34,166 bases of DNA from Lingula anatina (lineage: Eukaryota; Brachiopoda; Lingulata; Lingulida; Lingulidae), in assembly GCF_001039355.2 (NCBI RefSeq), contig NW_019774770.1, positions 488,515-522,680 on the forward strand. Direction: 5' to 3'. This document shows positions 10,101 to 19,777 of this stretch, piece after piece; the first letter of the stretch is position 1; every line of letters begins with the position of its first letter. A model generated the notes under the pieces. It was given only the letters and a program-made list of their open reading frames with translations. It did not search any database and had not been told where the DNA came from. Made by a program: the position numbers and the translations under genes.

Positions 10101-10801
10101 CAGAAAAAAATTTCTTATCCTTGGGTTCCTCCTTAGGATAGGCATTAGTGAGTAGCTTTGTTGTCATGGCACAATAGGTGTCAATTCATGTTATGTTGCA
10201 AAGTGGTGTGTAAAATTCTTATGTAAAGCTAGACATTTTGATTTGATAAGTCATTTTAAATAGTTGTATAAAAGGGGAATACACCCTAAAGAAACTAGAG
10301 GGATGTTATGTAAGTGTTGGCCCTGATAATGCCAAGTAGCAATCCAGGGTGACTTGCAGAAAATTTGTGCTTTGAAAGTGACCTGTATTCTTTATATATT
10401 TCGCTCCATACATGCTACAAAAGGATAGCATTTCAATTCACCTACTTATGTAACTGCACAAAAAAGACATTTACACTGATGGTACAAGTCAGCTTCAGCA
10501 GTTTTGACTTGATGAGAATTTATGTCAGCTGTGATAAATAAGCAAATCAGTTTTGGGTTTTTTTTCTTATTATGTATGACATTTTACCTGTATTACAATG
10601 TACAAGTAAAAACTATGTTATAAAGAAAAAAATAAAGATAAAAAACACTTTTTTATTGCAGGTGGTTATGATGGCAATGACTTCCTATCATCAGTAGAAT
10701 GCTACAACCCTGACCGAAATGAGTGGACAGAAGTGACCAACATGTCATGTGGTCGTAGTGGACACGGCGTATGCATTGGGATGGAGCCGTGCACTAAGTA
10801 A
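5822..10801 (+). CDS. KEAP1: KEAP1, Kelch-like substrate adaptor of the CUL3 ubiquitin ligase for NRF factors
   Basis: This is a cytoplasmic adaptor that captures NRF2/CncC-type factors for CUL3-dependent ubiquitination and releases them under oxidative or electrophilic stress. Four coding exons (5822-7107, 7484-7689, 9602-9778, 10662-10801) join in phase to 602 residues; human KEAP1 has 624. Visible parts are an N-terminal tail (1-47), BTB (about 48-168), BACK/intervening region (about 172-300) and six Kelch blades (about 314-598). The start is the first Met after an in-frame TAA. The CUL3-contact phi-X-E motif is present (M103-R104-E105), and Ser92 matches human dimer-interface Ser104. Cys261, Cys276, Cys214 and Cys600 match human Cys273, Cys288, Cys226 and Cys613. 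Human Cys151 is replaced by Asn139. All NRF-contacting Kelch residues checked are kept (Arg367, Asn369, Arg402, Arg470, Ser495, Tyr512, Gln517, Ser542, Tyr559, Phe564, Ser589). KEAP1 rather than another KLHL protein is supported by near-identity to human KEAP1 across the Kelch domain. Confidence 0.96.
7108..7483 (+). other. KEAP1 coding intron 1 (376 nt, phase 2)
   Basis: It starts GTAGGT and ends in a T-rich tract plus CAG at 7481-7483. The split Arg codon is AG|G. No other feature was seen inside. Confidence 0.9.
7484..7689 (+). CDS. KEAP1: KEAP1 coding exon 2: Kelch blade with the Arg483 equivalent
   Basis: It completes Arg429 and encodes residues 430-497 plus the first base of Gly498. 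It includes the [10 protein letters not shown] Kelch motif, Arg470 (human Arg483) and Ser495-Gly496 (human Ser508-Gly509). The donor is G|GTTAGT at 7690. The open frame before 7484 is intron read-through and not exon, because the human alignment starts at the acceptor. Confidence 0.95.
7690..9601 (+). other. KEAP1 coding intron 2 (1912 nt, phase 1)
   Basis: It runs from GTTAGT to a pyrimidine-rich stretch and CAG at 9599-9601. It contains a T tract followed by ten G near 9042-9061. Short open frames at 9208-9607 are not protein-like. No other gene was seen. Confidence 0.9.
9602..9778 (+). CDS. KEAP1: KEAP1 coding exon 3: Kelch blades with Tyr525, Gln530 and Ser555 equivalents
   Basis: Encodes the last two bases of Gly498 through Leu556 plus one base of Gly557. 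The motif [10 protein letters not shown] supplies Tyr512 and Gln517 (human Tyr525, Gln530), and PRSAL supplies Ser542-Ala543 (human Ser555-Ala556). The donor is G|GTATAT, immediately followed by a TA microsatellite. The exon was too short to stand out as an open frame and was found by Kelch similarity. Confidence 0.94.
9779..10661 (+). other. KEAP1 coding intron 3 (883 nt, phase 1) with SINE-like insert
   Basis: It starts GTATAT inside a TA-rich tract and ends TTTTTTATTGCAG. The 5' part carries the putative SINE described separately; the rest is plain AT-rich DNA. The minus open frame at 9768-10034 is a low-complexity artefact of the repeat tail. Confidence 0.9.
9825..9970 (+). mobile_element. 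Possible degraded tRNA-derived SINE in KEAP1 intron 3
   Basis: It begins with an A-box-like TGGCTCAACAGG (9837-9848), continues through a C-rich body, and ends in an A-rich tail of AAAC, AAAT and GATA repeats (9914-9966). That is a typical SINE layout. A 15-mer including the A-box recurs in the tRNA-like cluster at 29728-29742 on the other strand. I cannot point to a clear B-box or target-site duplication. Confidence 0.3.
10662..10801 (+). CDS. KEAP1: KEAP1 last coding exon: final Kelch blade and C-terminal Cys sensor
   Basis: Completes Gly557 and encodes residues to Lys602, then TAA at 10799-10801. It carries GGYDG with Tyr559 and Phe564 (human Tyr572, Phe577), Ser589-Gly590 (human Ser602-Gly603) and MEPC near the end. 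Cys600 there matches human Cys613, one of the hydrogen-peroxide sensing cysteines. The C-terminal tail is nine residues shorter than the human one. Confidence 0.95.
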
Positions 10802-11908
10802 TTGCAGTCTTCTCATATTTTGCACATCACTGATCCCTTGCAATCAATGTGGAAAAATGTTAAATTCATGCTTTGCAATAGAATTTGAAGAAAAGCTTCA
10901 AATGCAGCTTGATTCAGGCATTGATTGAATATCACAATCAGTCTTGAAATTACAATTGAAAAACAATCCAGCTTCATGCTTGATTACAGAAATGAAAATG
11001 GATAAATTTATATTTAATTAAAATGATAATTGACTGCCTTTAAATTGGCACCAAATGAAGCCAGTGAAAGTATTTGTGCTTTTAGTCAACTATCAGCATT
11101 TTTGCCCCATCAGGTCTTATCTTGAGTGATTAAGGTCACAATCCCAAGCCAACTGAAGGTCGGGGGGGGGGGGGGGTAGTTGCATCTGTAACTATTGCCA
11201 CAACTGCAGTTTTTTTTCTCTTTTTCATGATATTGCTTTTATCTTCTTTAAGTATAGTATAGCATGTCAGCTATAGAGTACTCTTCAGTCTGAAATAACA
11301 GTAGCATGCTGGTTAGTTTAAAAAGAAAACTAGGTATCTTTCTCCTATTCCTAGGTATTGCAATGACTAAAACATGGGCAAGATTGGTCCAATCTCATTC
11401 TGAAAAACTACTAAATGATATGGCGGACAGTACACCAGCTTGGAGAAGATACTGCCACTATATCTAGGTCAATCAGTGCCTGCAGATCTAGGTCTACATG
11501 GTGTTGAAGGACTCACCCAAGAGCTTCTTATGGAACTTACCTAGAAAATAATGTAGAGCAGCTGAAACCATTTTCGGTCCCTAGCATTTGTTGTGTTCAG
11601 TGGTGTATGAAAAATAATGTCGTCTTTCATCTTCAGTGGTATATTATCAGTAACCAATCCAAGGTACCACATTAAGTATCAGGGTATCTGGCAGCGTGAA
11701 ACGTAATAATACTCACTGCTAATATTACGCCTAATTTTCTGTGCCTGATTCTTGCATTAATAACACAAGCTTATTTCTAAATGGCATGCTATTCATTTTG
11801 GTGGGATGAAGGATATGTGTGAAAATATTCTTGGTCTATAACTTGGACTATCACAAGAGTGTACTTCAAGGATCTGTTTACTTTGGTGCTCCTTTTTTTT
11901 TCTGTTTC

Positions 11909-11914
11909 AATAAA
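11909..11914 (+). terminator. Candidate KEAP1 poly(A) signal, proximal
   Basis: AATAAA about 1.1 kb after the KEAP1 stop, preceded by a T-rich tract. A second AATAAA lies at 12287-12292 and is followed by a T/GT-rich stretch, which suits a poly(A) site better. Neither can be confirmed without transcript data. Confidence 0.3.
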
Positions 11915-14900
11915 ACAGTGGAAGCCATAACTTTATTATTTAAATAAAGCTGCGATGCTGTTTTGAATTCTTTCCTGACAGTCTTGCCCATGGTTTTATT
12001 TCTTCAGTTTGACTGACTACCCAAGGGGTGTGGTGTCTACTAATATCTATAACCTGTTGGGATGTAACTAATACCAGATGACACTGAAAACTTATCTTCA
12101 CCTGCGTAGAAATTGCCAGTATATCTCAATATCTTTAATCTGCTTTAATAGAAAAATTAATCATAGTTACCATATGTCTTTATTTTTCTATTCAATTTTG
12201 AAAATCTATGTTGTGATAACTGTTGTGCACAGTTTTCAGTGGGATCATTATATTATGAAGTTTTATGATGATGAATAATTGATCTGAATAAATCCTGTTC
12301 TTTTGCCTGTTGCTGGTAGTTGATACAGACAAGGATTATGGGGGAATTCTAATTGTTGATAGATGAAATGATGTTTCATGAAAGAGGCATCTTTTTTTAG
12401 TAGTTTTAGTATTTATTATGTTGGATGATGATAATATTGCTAGATATGCTTTTGTCATGCTTATTGAGTTATACATAAGTATCCATGCAGTTCTCTTTAA
12501 AAAAAGTAAATTATTATTCTCTTCTTTCACCATAGTTTTTTTTCTTTCTTCAAAGAATAATTTTGGGTTTTAACAAAACAGTATAAACAGTTGTGTGCAG
12601 TAATAAAAGACAATATGATTTTCATATTACTACTGAGATGCAACTGTCTTGGAATTTATATGTGACTCTTAAAATCAGTTAAACTTGCTTAAACTAGTTT
12701 ACAGAGAAATTGAACTGTATACTACGCACGCAGTACTCCACCCTCAATTTATGACTTGATAAGTATTACATGTGTCTATTGATTGAGTAAATAGAAATGC
12801 TGTGATAAGCTAGGCTTTCACCAGGTCATGAAATAACAACATGGTCACTTGTAAGATGCCACATGACTCAGCAAATTATTTACCTGAAGGGGACAAGAAA
12901 TGTTATGACCATGACATGCAACATTAATTAAAGGGTATCAATAAGTTTGACCTTAATTTGGCACCTAGCCCTAATGAATAAAATAATAATAATAATAATA
13001 ACAATAATAATAATATATACAGTTACCAGTGCCTCCTTCTTATCATACCTGTCCCTTACAACCTCATTTTACAGCTTACCATGTTGTATTTCATTCACAT
13101 TTTTGTGTTGTCAACTAAAGTTAACTTACAAGTAGTTTTAAATCATATGAGTACAATAAAGTTTAAAGGAAAAGAATCAAGTTATGCTGATCAACTCTGT
13201 TTGATGTGTTGACATACTATTCCTTGTTTGGTATTTTGAGTGATGTATGCTGCATGAATTGAATGTAGGGGAGTAGTAAAGGTAATTGGCTTTCCTGGGG
13301 TTGCTTGCTTTGCATTTGCAGACTCTTAAACACGCTTTGACACTTGTCTTCCTTTAATAAATAACTCACAGTATTTCATAACTAACAGTATTCTTTACCA
13401 ACTAACTTTTACAGATTCTGTATCAAAATACCATGCTAAAATATCTGAGGATGGATATATACTGAACAACAAGGGTCATTATGTTGTTGCAAGTCTTTTG
13501 AAAGTTCAAGGTATTTATTTACTGGCAGTTAGTAAGTGTGTATACTCTCATATACCCATGTAAAACTGAAAGACATACATGTGCAACGTGGCCAGTTTTG
13601 GATGTCATTTGTTATATGGTGTCATTTGTTGAAACTTTGGAGCACACTCAATATAGCATACTCGGGTTACATCAGTACATGAACATGTACTGTTGAAATG
13701 CTCAGTAAAAAAGTGATGGATCAAGGAAGATAAAAGAGCATGTATGGTCAGTAATAAAACATACCTCTTATATAAAGTGGGAGTAATTATTGAGGGTTGC
13801 AGCAGTTTATGAGGATGGAGATAATATAAATAATATACTCATTTAGGTTGAAGCAATTTAGTTGCAATTTATTTGGTTAAAGTGATTTTTCAAAACCAGT
13901 CTTTTCTTTGTTGTGTTGCAGTAGTTTTGATATTCAGAAATGGAGAGAAAAATTTACATGCCAAAACGAAAATGAAAATCCAAGGTTTTCTATTATTCAG
14001 AGAGCTTTTGTTTTGATTTATAATTCACAGTGCTTTTTCAAGGCTTGGGTGAGAAAGTGCTCAATGCACCCTGTCCCAAGATCTACAATTATTGTTATAA
14101 AACAAATTGACATTTTGAAACATTTCTTGGTGAAGAATCATTTATGTTCTTCTAGATATTTTACTCCCCAACTTAAAACTGATGTTGTCAATCTGTGGTG
14201 TTCACACACTAAAATGTTACTAATACAGGTACATGTTTATGATATAAATGTATAGATTAATAAATTAACATAAGTTTTACCTTAAGGCAACAGTTACATA
14301 AAATACCTTCAAAAGAGAAAAACAGAAACTCCCACACTAAAGTACAAAAATAGATAAAAGTTCAACTTGTGATTAGAAAGCACTCCACTCCACAAGATCA
14401 TGAAAAGAACAGTATTATGCTTGTCTGTCATTATCATAGATAAAAAAATGGATGAAGATTCACAAAGTGCATTACAAAATTTTAAAAATACATGTAATGA
14501 CAGGTCAAGAAAAAAAAACTTCCTTAATCATTTGCTTCCTTATTATTTAAGAGTGACTGTGTATGTTGTGTTAGTTGAGTTCTTTACTCTACACCTGGCC
14601 TATTCTTGTTTTGTTAGAGAAGATCTCAGTAATGTGCAGTGATCTCAATGTATTAAGTCTTGTTCATTAATGTGAGTAATGTATTATATATATTTATGTG
14701 TGAATCCAGTGAGATTTTTAGATTAAGCTTTAGGGTGTACCTGTTAACTGACAACATCTCTTTAAGAAAAAATTAAAAGAGGTGTAAGAAATTGTGGATT
14801 TGATAGCATTTTCAAAAATATGAAATGTTACCTTAGTCTTTTCTGGTTTGTTGCAATTTATTTGGTTGACATTAATTTATCAAAGTCTTCTCCTGTCAAC

Positions 14901-15230
14901 CACTTAACCACAGCATAATTGGCTAAGTACCTCTGTAAAATTCTAGCAGAAAACAATTTTGCATGGGAAAGAGAGTAGTGATGTTCCAAGTGCAGTGATA
15001 AACTAATATCACTGCTTTGAGTAACTAGTATGTATTTGAAGCTGAACTGCATAATGTTGAATAATTTCAGCTTTTCTGTTTCTTTTCTGATATTTTATAT
15101 GTATGTAAGTCAGTTTTGGAGAAATAAGTGCTAGTACTTTTTATTCCATGTAAAAGATACTATAACTTGCATGACAAAATGTGTTCTTCAACCTGTCTTA
15201 AATGGTTCTGTAAATTGTTTGTAAATTATT

Positions 15231-15240
15231 TGTAAATAAA
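15231..15240 (+). terminator. Candidate distal poly(A) signal overlapping a Pumilio-type motif
   Basis: TGTAAATA, a Pumilio recognition element in RNA, overlaps AATAAA at 15235-15240. Two further TGTAAAT-like or TGTAAATT words stand just upstream. The local texture is that of a 3' UTR end. If it belongs to KEAP1, the 3' UTR would be about 4.4 kb. Confidence 0.25.
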
Positions 15241-16495
15241 ATATGCAGAATACAAATGTTAAACAAAGCAGATTTCATTGGTTTATCATCATCATCATCA
15301 TCATTATCATCATCCTTTGCCCTTGGGTGGAATAGCAGCATGCTCAGACCACAGTTATTTCTGTCTCATTGATCCTAGTATTGCATTTGGTTGTAGATGA
15401 GGATCAATTGTTGGGGTGTCCTTGGACATATATTATGTCCAACGGGTGTCTGGATGGGTTAGATTTGATTTGCTACTGTTAGTTTTCCTGCCAGGTGAAA
15501 AGAAACTGTGGCACATCAGTAGCAAAGTTGGGAAAGCTGTAAGTATGTGAGCGAATACAAAAATATTGGTAGTTGTGCTGGGATTTACCAGTGGGTTGTG
15601 GAAAAGATTTTAAAACTTGGGCAAATGGCAGAAAATTTGTAATAAATAATGTGGAAACATCGGTAATGCTCAAAATCATGTGTGGTAGTTATATGGAACC
15701 CTAATGCCTTGTCCAGGGCAGTGATGAAGAGAAAAGGTGCCAACTATCACCCTATACTATAGGACACCTGCTGTAATGTAAAAGGGTTTGGTTTCCAAAG
15801 ATAAATGACTGATGAGAAAACATTGTGCATACCGTATTTTGTATGTCTCTTCTAATATCACAGTGTACCAAAAACTTTCATAGTCCCATTCACAACAAGA
15901 AAGAAGGCAACGAAGAAAATTGATTGTTCGAGATTAGGCCAAACGAGGCCACTTTTATATAACCCCACTATCCTAATCATTTTAAGGATGGTACAAATTG
16001 TTGCCTGCATTAAATCTTATGGCCTAAGGGGGAAAAACATATATCAAATGTTCAATATGACTCGTCATCCTAAAAATTATGATTCAGTGAGTCAGCAAAA
16101 GCTATTATTTACAAATATTTTTGCACAGATTTCATTTGTGGGGTTGCAAAGAGTTTTATGTTCAGACACTGTGTCTTTATGTGTTCTGATCACTGTGTGT
16201 GCTCCTGTCATCAGTGTTGTTGTTGCCATCAGTCATATCTGCTGTTTGCCTGCCTGTTTGTTTGTTTAACTTGAAAATTAAACTGAGTAGCTTTGTTTTT
16301 TGAAAAAAAAGGTGGAATTTTTAATATTAGCATGATGAGATTATTTTTTATAAATCTCATTGATTTATTTAAATGTATTTTGGCAGTGTTGAAGCATTTT
16401 ATATGAATTCAGTTTTTAAATTAAGAGGATGAACCTACACACATGCATTTAGATCGAGAACTTGTGTAAACTAGAAAAGCATTCCGAGAGTGCAG

Positions 16496-16699
16496 ACCTC
16501 CACCAAGGCAGCAATTTTTTATTATTATTGATTATTGATTGATTACTGATCCAGATCACGACCAAAAACTAATCATCTGTTCCTTGGCCCACTTCTGACA
16601 GTTCCTGAAAATTTCATCAAAATGGATCCATAATTTTTTGACTTATGTTGATGACAGACAAACAAACAGGGGTGAAAACATAGCCTCCTTGGTGGAGGT
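16496..16699. mobile_element. Non-autonomous element with 13-bp perfect terminal inverted repeats
   Basis: The ends ACCTCCACCAAGG (16496-16508) and CCTTGGTGGAGGT (16687-16699) are perfect inverted repeats bounding about 204 bp. The interior includes a stretch reading AAACAAACAGGGGTGAAAAC. I recall similar 'ccaccaagg ... ccttggtgg' elements scattered in several marine animal genomes; that is memory, not a search. No target-site duplication is obvious and no transposase is encoded. Confidence 0.6.
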
Positions 16700-16815
16700 A
16701 AAAAGTGAGTTCAGTGCAAAAGAAACTGTCATGGTTTGGAAGGCATGTATTCACTTTATGAAGACAGTCACTGAAGGCTTTAAAAGTTTGAAAATGTTTT
16801 CAATGTTTACTGGAA

Positions 16816-16857
<42 letters not shown>

Positions 16858-19104
16858 AATGTAGCAATGAGAATTACTTTTTTTTTAAGTGTCTGTATAT
16901 TTGACAGCTATACTGTCTAGTGCATGATCAAAACAGGTTATTGCAGAAGGTGAGGGAGTGTAAATTGTAACAGATATTCATGACAACTTAATTGATATGA
17001 TAATATAATTTTATAGATCAATTATTGAGGTAAATGCCTAGGACAAAACTATTTTATACCTTTCTTAAGAAACAAGTCTAGTACGTAATTGCTGTCTAGT
17101 CTAGTGAATTATAAAAATGCATGTCAATTACACTGAATTTACACTGTTGCATATTTTAATTATTATGTACCAGACTGCTTTTGTCTTTCATAAAGTCAGA
17201 CAATTTAATTATGAACTTAAAAAATACAATACTTGTGAAATAACAACATCTGAACCAGAATCTATTCATAAATAACATTTTTTTTTTCTAATTTTTAAAA
17301 AGTTTTCTACTTTAACCAGAACAACAAATTTCAACTGCATGCCGTGTCTCTGCCCCCAAAAATGCCACATTATTTAAAGCATACTATTAATGTGGAAAGT
17401 ATTAGTAACCATATGTACTTTGACGGCTGTTTGTTATTGGTATTCACAACATTGTGCATCTCTGCATATAGCTCTCCACAGCTGTCTGGTGTTGGCTCAT
17501 CTACCATGCCATTGGACCTCTTTGTCAAAACCATCTGGCATCAGATCTGTGTCAGGAAGTCATTATGATGGGCATGATTCAGTGTCATTATAACACTTCA
17601 ACTATGTATAAATATATTTTTTTGTATATGTCACAACACAGGTTTTCTCTGCACTTTTTTTACCTCAGTGTCCATTTAAATGGACAGATTGAAAAGGATG
17701 CATTTCTTTAGATTTTGTAACAAAATAAAATATCTGAAAAGTACCAAGTCAGAATTTTGGTTTATTATCAAAACAATACCTCAGGCAAGCGTTTGTGTAG
17801 TACCTGCATGAATTTGCCTCTACCACTGATACTGTATACAGAAAGGTAATTTAAGTTAAAGGATTTAGTTTTATAGCCTGAAATCCTCAATAAACAAGAT
17901 CAGCCAGCTTTACAATTGTGTGACTTGCAGGTGGCAACTTATTATTTTGTAAATAGAATTCTGGTACTTTTGTCCTGTGATGTGGACAGCAATAAGATTT
18001 TTCATAAGTGCAACTTGAAAACAAAATGTCATGTGTCACTTGATATGGGTGTAGGTACTTCATGCACTGCATAAAGAAATAATAGGTGGAGGTAGTTATA
18101 CATAGGTACATGTAGTAAAACTGACATCTTTTTAATATGTACTCACCCAGTGTGTTTTCATTTTATAATTCACTGTATGTCTCTTGTAAGCATAATTGAA
18201 ACTTGTGTATGTGCAAGATTGCATTGCAAAACGAAAATTTTTTGTTGAAATTTTAGTTTGAAAATTCACAAAGTGAGAATTTTGCTTCTTCACTTCACAG
18301 TAAGAATCACAGAGATCTCACTTTTTATATGGCTCAATATAACTGCATAATAATAACAATAAAGAACACATTATCCTTTGTATTTCTGAATCAAGCGTGC
18401 AGCTTGTTCTCTATGATTTACTTGTCAACGTTGACATGATGTAACCATATTTTATGAAAATGATCAAATTATGACCCCAGTGTTCCCTGTATGTCTGCTG
18501 GCTTGAGAGGTGTAGCCCAATACAAAGTACTTATAAACTTTTAGTTAATAAATTTGGTCTACTTCAGTTCAAGAAACATGTTCATGTTAATCCAAATTAA
18601 AGTTGGGCAGGTATCAGGCAGGTATTTCTTGATATAAAACAGACACACTATTCTTTTAAACTGCACTAATTTTGAAATATTGAGGGTCAAAATAGACTGA
18701 AATATTTGTCTTAAACACCGTTTCCATGTAAGAAAATGTACTTTATTACTTCCTTGGTCAGTGCATACTTACTAGATTAAGGGAAGTAAAACTCAGAGTC
18801 AAACTGGTGCTTTACTAGATGTATATCTAATATTAAAAGCTAAATAAGATAGGTGTATAGTACAATACAAATTACACCAATAAGTAAATACATTGAAATA
18901 TCAAAGACACAGAGGAAGGCTCATTAGAAGAAGAATAAACTGAATTTATGGAAAATAGATCAAATAAGTATACAGGGTTCTCTCTGTCCTTATGTAATTA
19001 ATATTCAATGTACAGTCAGGTATCATGATCATGCATATTTAATAACACCACTCCCTTTGCTTAAGAATAAAATATTTGTGAAGCTTAAGCTTTATATGAA
19101 GTAA
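16700..19104. other. Convergent intergenic region, no gene seen
   Basis: It contains an AC dinucleotide repeat at 16819-16853, AATAAA signals on the plus strand (for example near 17724) and TTTATT on the plus strand near 17760 and 18742. Open frames of 60-75 residues here have no domain or convincing composition. This is where the plus-strand KEAP1 unit and the minus-strand gene face each other. Confidence 0.5.
16819..16853. repeat. (AC)n microsatellite
   Basis: Uninterrupted AC dinucleotide repeat of about 17 units. Confidence 0.95.
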
Positions 19105-19110
19105 TTTATT
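19105..19110 (-). terminator. Candidate poly(A) signal of the minus-strand gene
   Basis: TTTATT on the plus strand gives AATAAA on the minus strand, the first canonical signal after the stop codon at 19778. It would leave a 3' UTR of about 0.7 kb. Confidence 0.3.
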
Positions 19111-19777
19111 TCAATAATTTAGGGCACCAAATTACATTCAATTATGATGAATTAAGCAACACATATACTTGTGATGCACTACTGCAAAACAACACTGAGA
19201 CAAAAAACTGACATTCAATGAACATATAACAAATAAAACTACACGTTTTTATAATGCTTGTGAATGTAAACAGCATACATAAATGTATGTACAAGTATGG
19301 AAAATTAAGCAAATGCGATTCAATACACTGTAGTTATGTTTTCATATGGGAAAGTGTAAAATGCATTCTGAAGCAGTTTTTATGATGTCATGATGGGTGG
19401 ACAGACATCAAATGGGCATTCCACAGCTAACTAACTAAATTTTAATGATTCTAATGAAGTGCTGGTGACAACCAAGTTCATTTGAGATAATTAACGTAAT
19501 CTGCTATAGAATTTTTTTCCTCTCACAGTGCATTTTTTAAATGTTTCATTCAAGTGATAGAATTAATCATTTATATTAATAAATACTACAATTTAATAAC
19601 CTCACTTTGTTGTTACAATTGCGAAATAGAAGACTTGTATTTTGTATATGTTTTTATGTATATTAATGTTGCCTTTACACTTTTTTGTACTCTAACCATA
19701 TTTGGTAGCAGATACTACAATGCGCACACAACATAATTATCCTAAAATGAAAATGGAAAACATTTTCCATTGAACTT

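Larger units (their letters stand above)
10802..16495 (+). other. KEAP1 3' untranslated and flanking region, no further gene
   Basis: About 5.7 kb without a coding gene. It holds 15 consecutive G at 11162-11176, an AAT repeat at 12982-13015 and an ATC repeat at about 15285-15314. An 18-base sequence is repeated at 13861-13878 and 14850-14867. Open frames at 13908-14255, 14400-14642 and 15988-16269 lack domains and have AT-driven composition. Several AATAAA signals occur, so the KEAP1 message may end anywhere from about 11.9 to 15.3 kb. Confidence 0.5.

Noticed and set aside
11162-11176. Run of 15 G as a G-quadruplex or telomere-like signal
   Set aside because: A single homopolymer run without spaced G tracts; more likely a simple repeat, and prone to length errors in sequencing.
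13908-14642. Two plus-strand open frames of 115 and 80 codons after KEAP1
   Set aside because: No domain, no splice-linked partners, AT-driven composition; expected by chance in a 5-kb AT-rich stretch.
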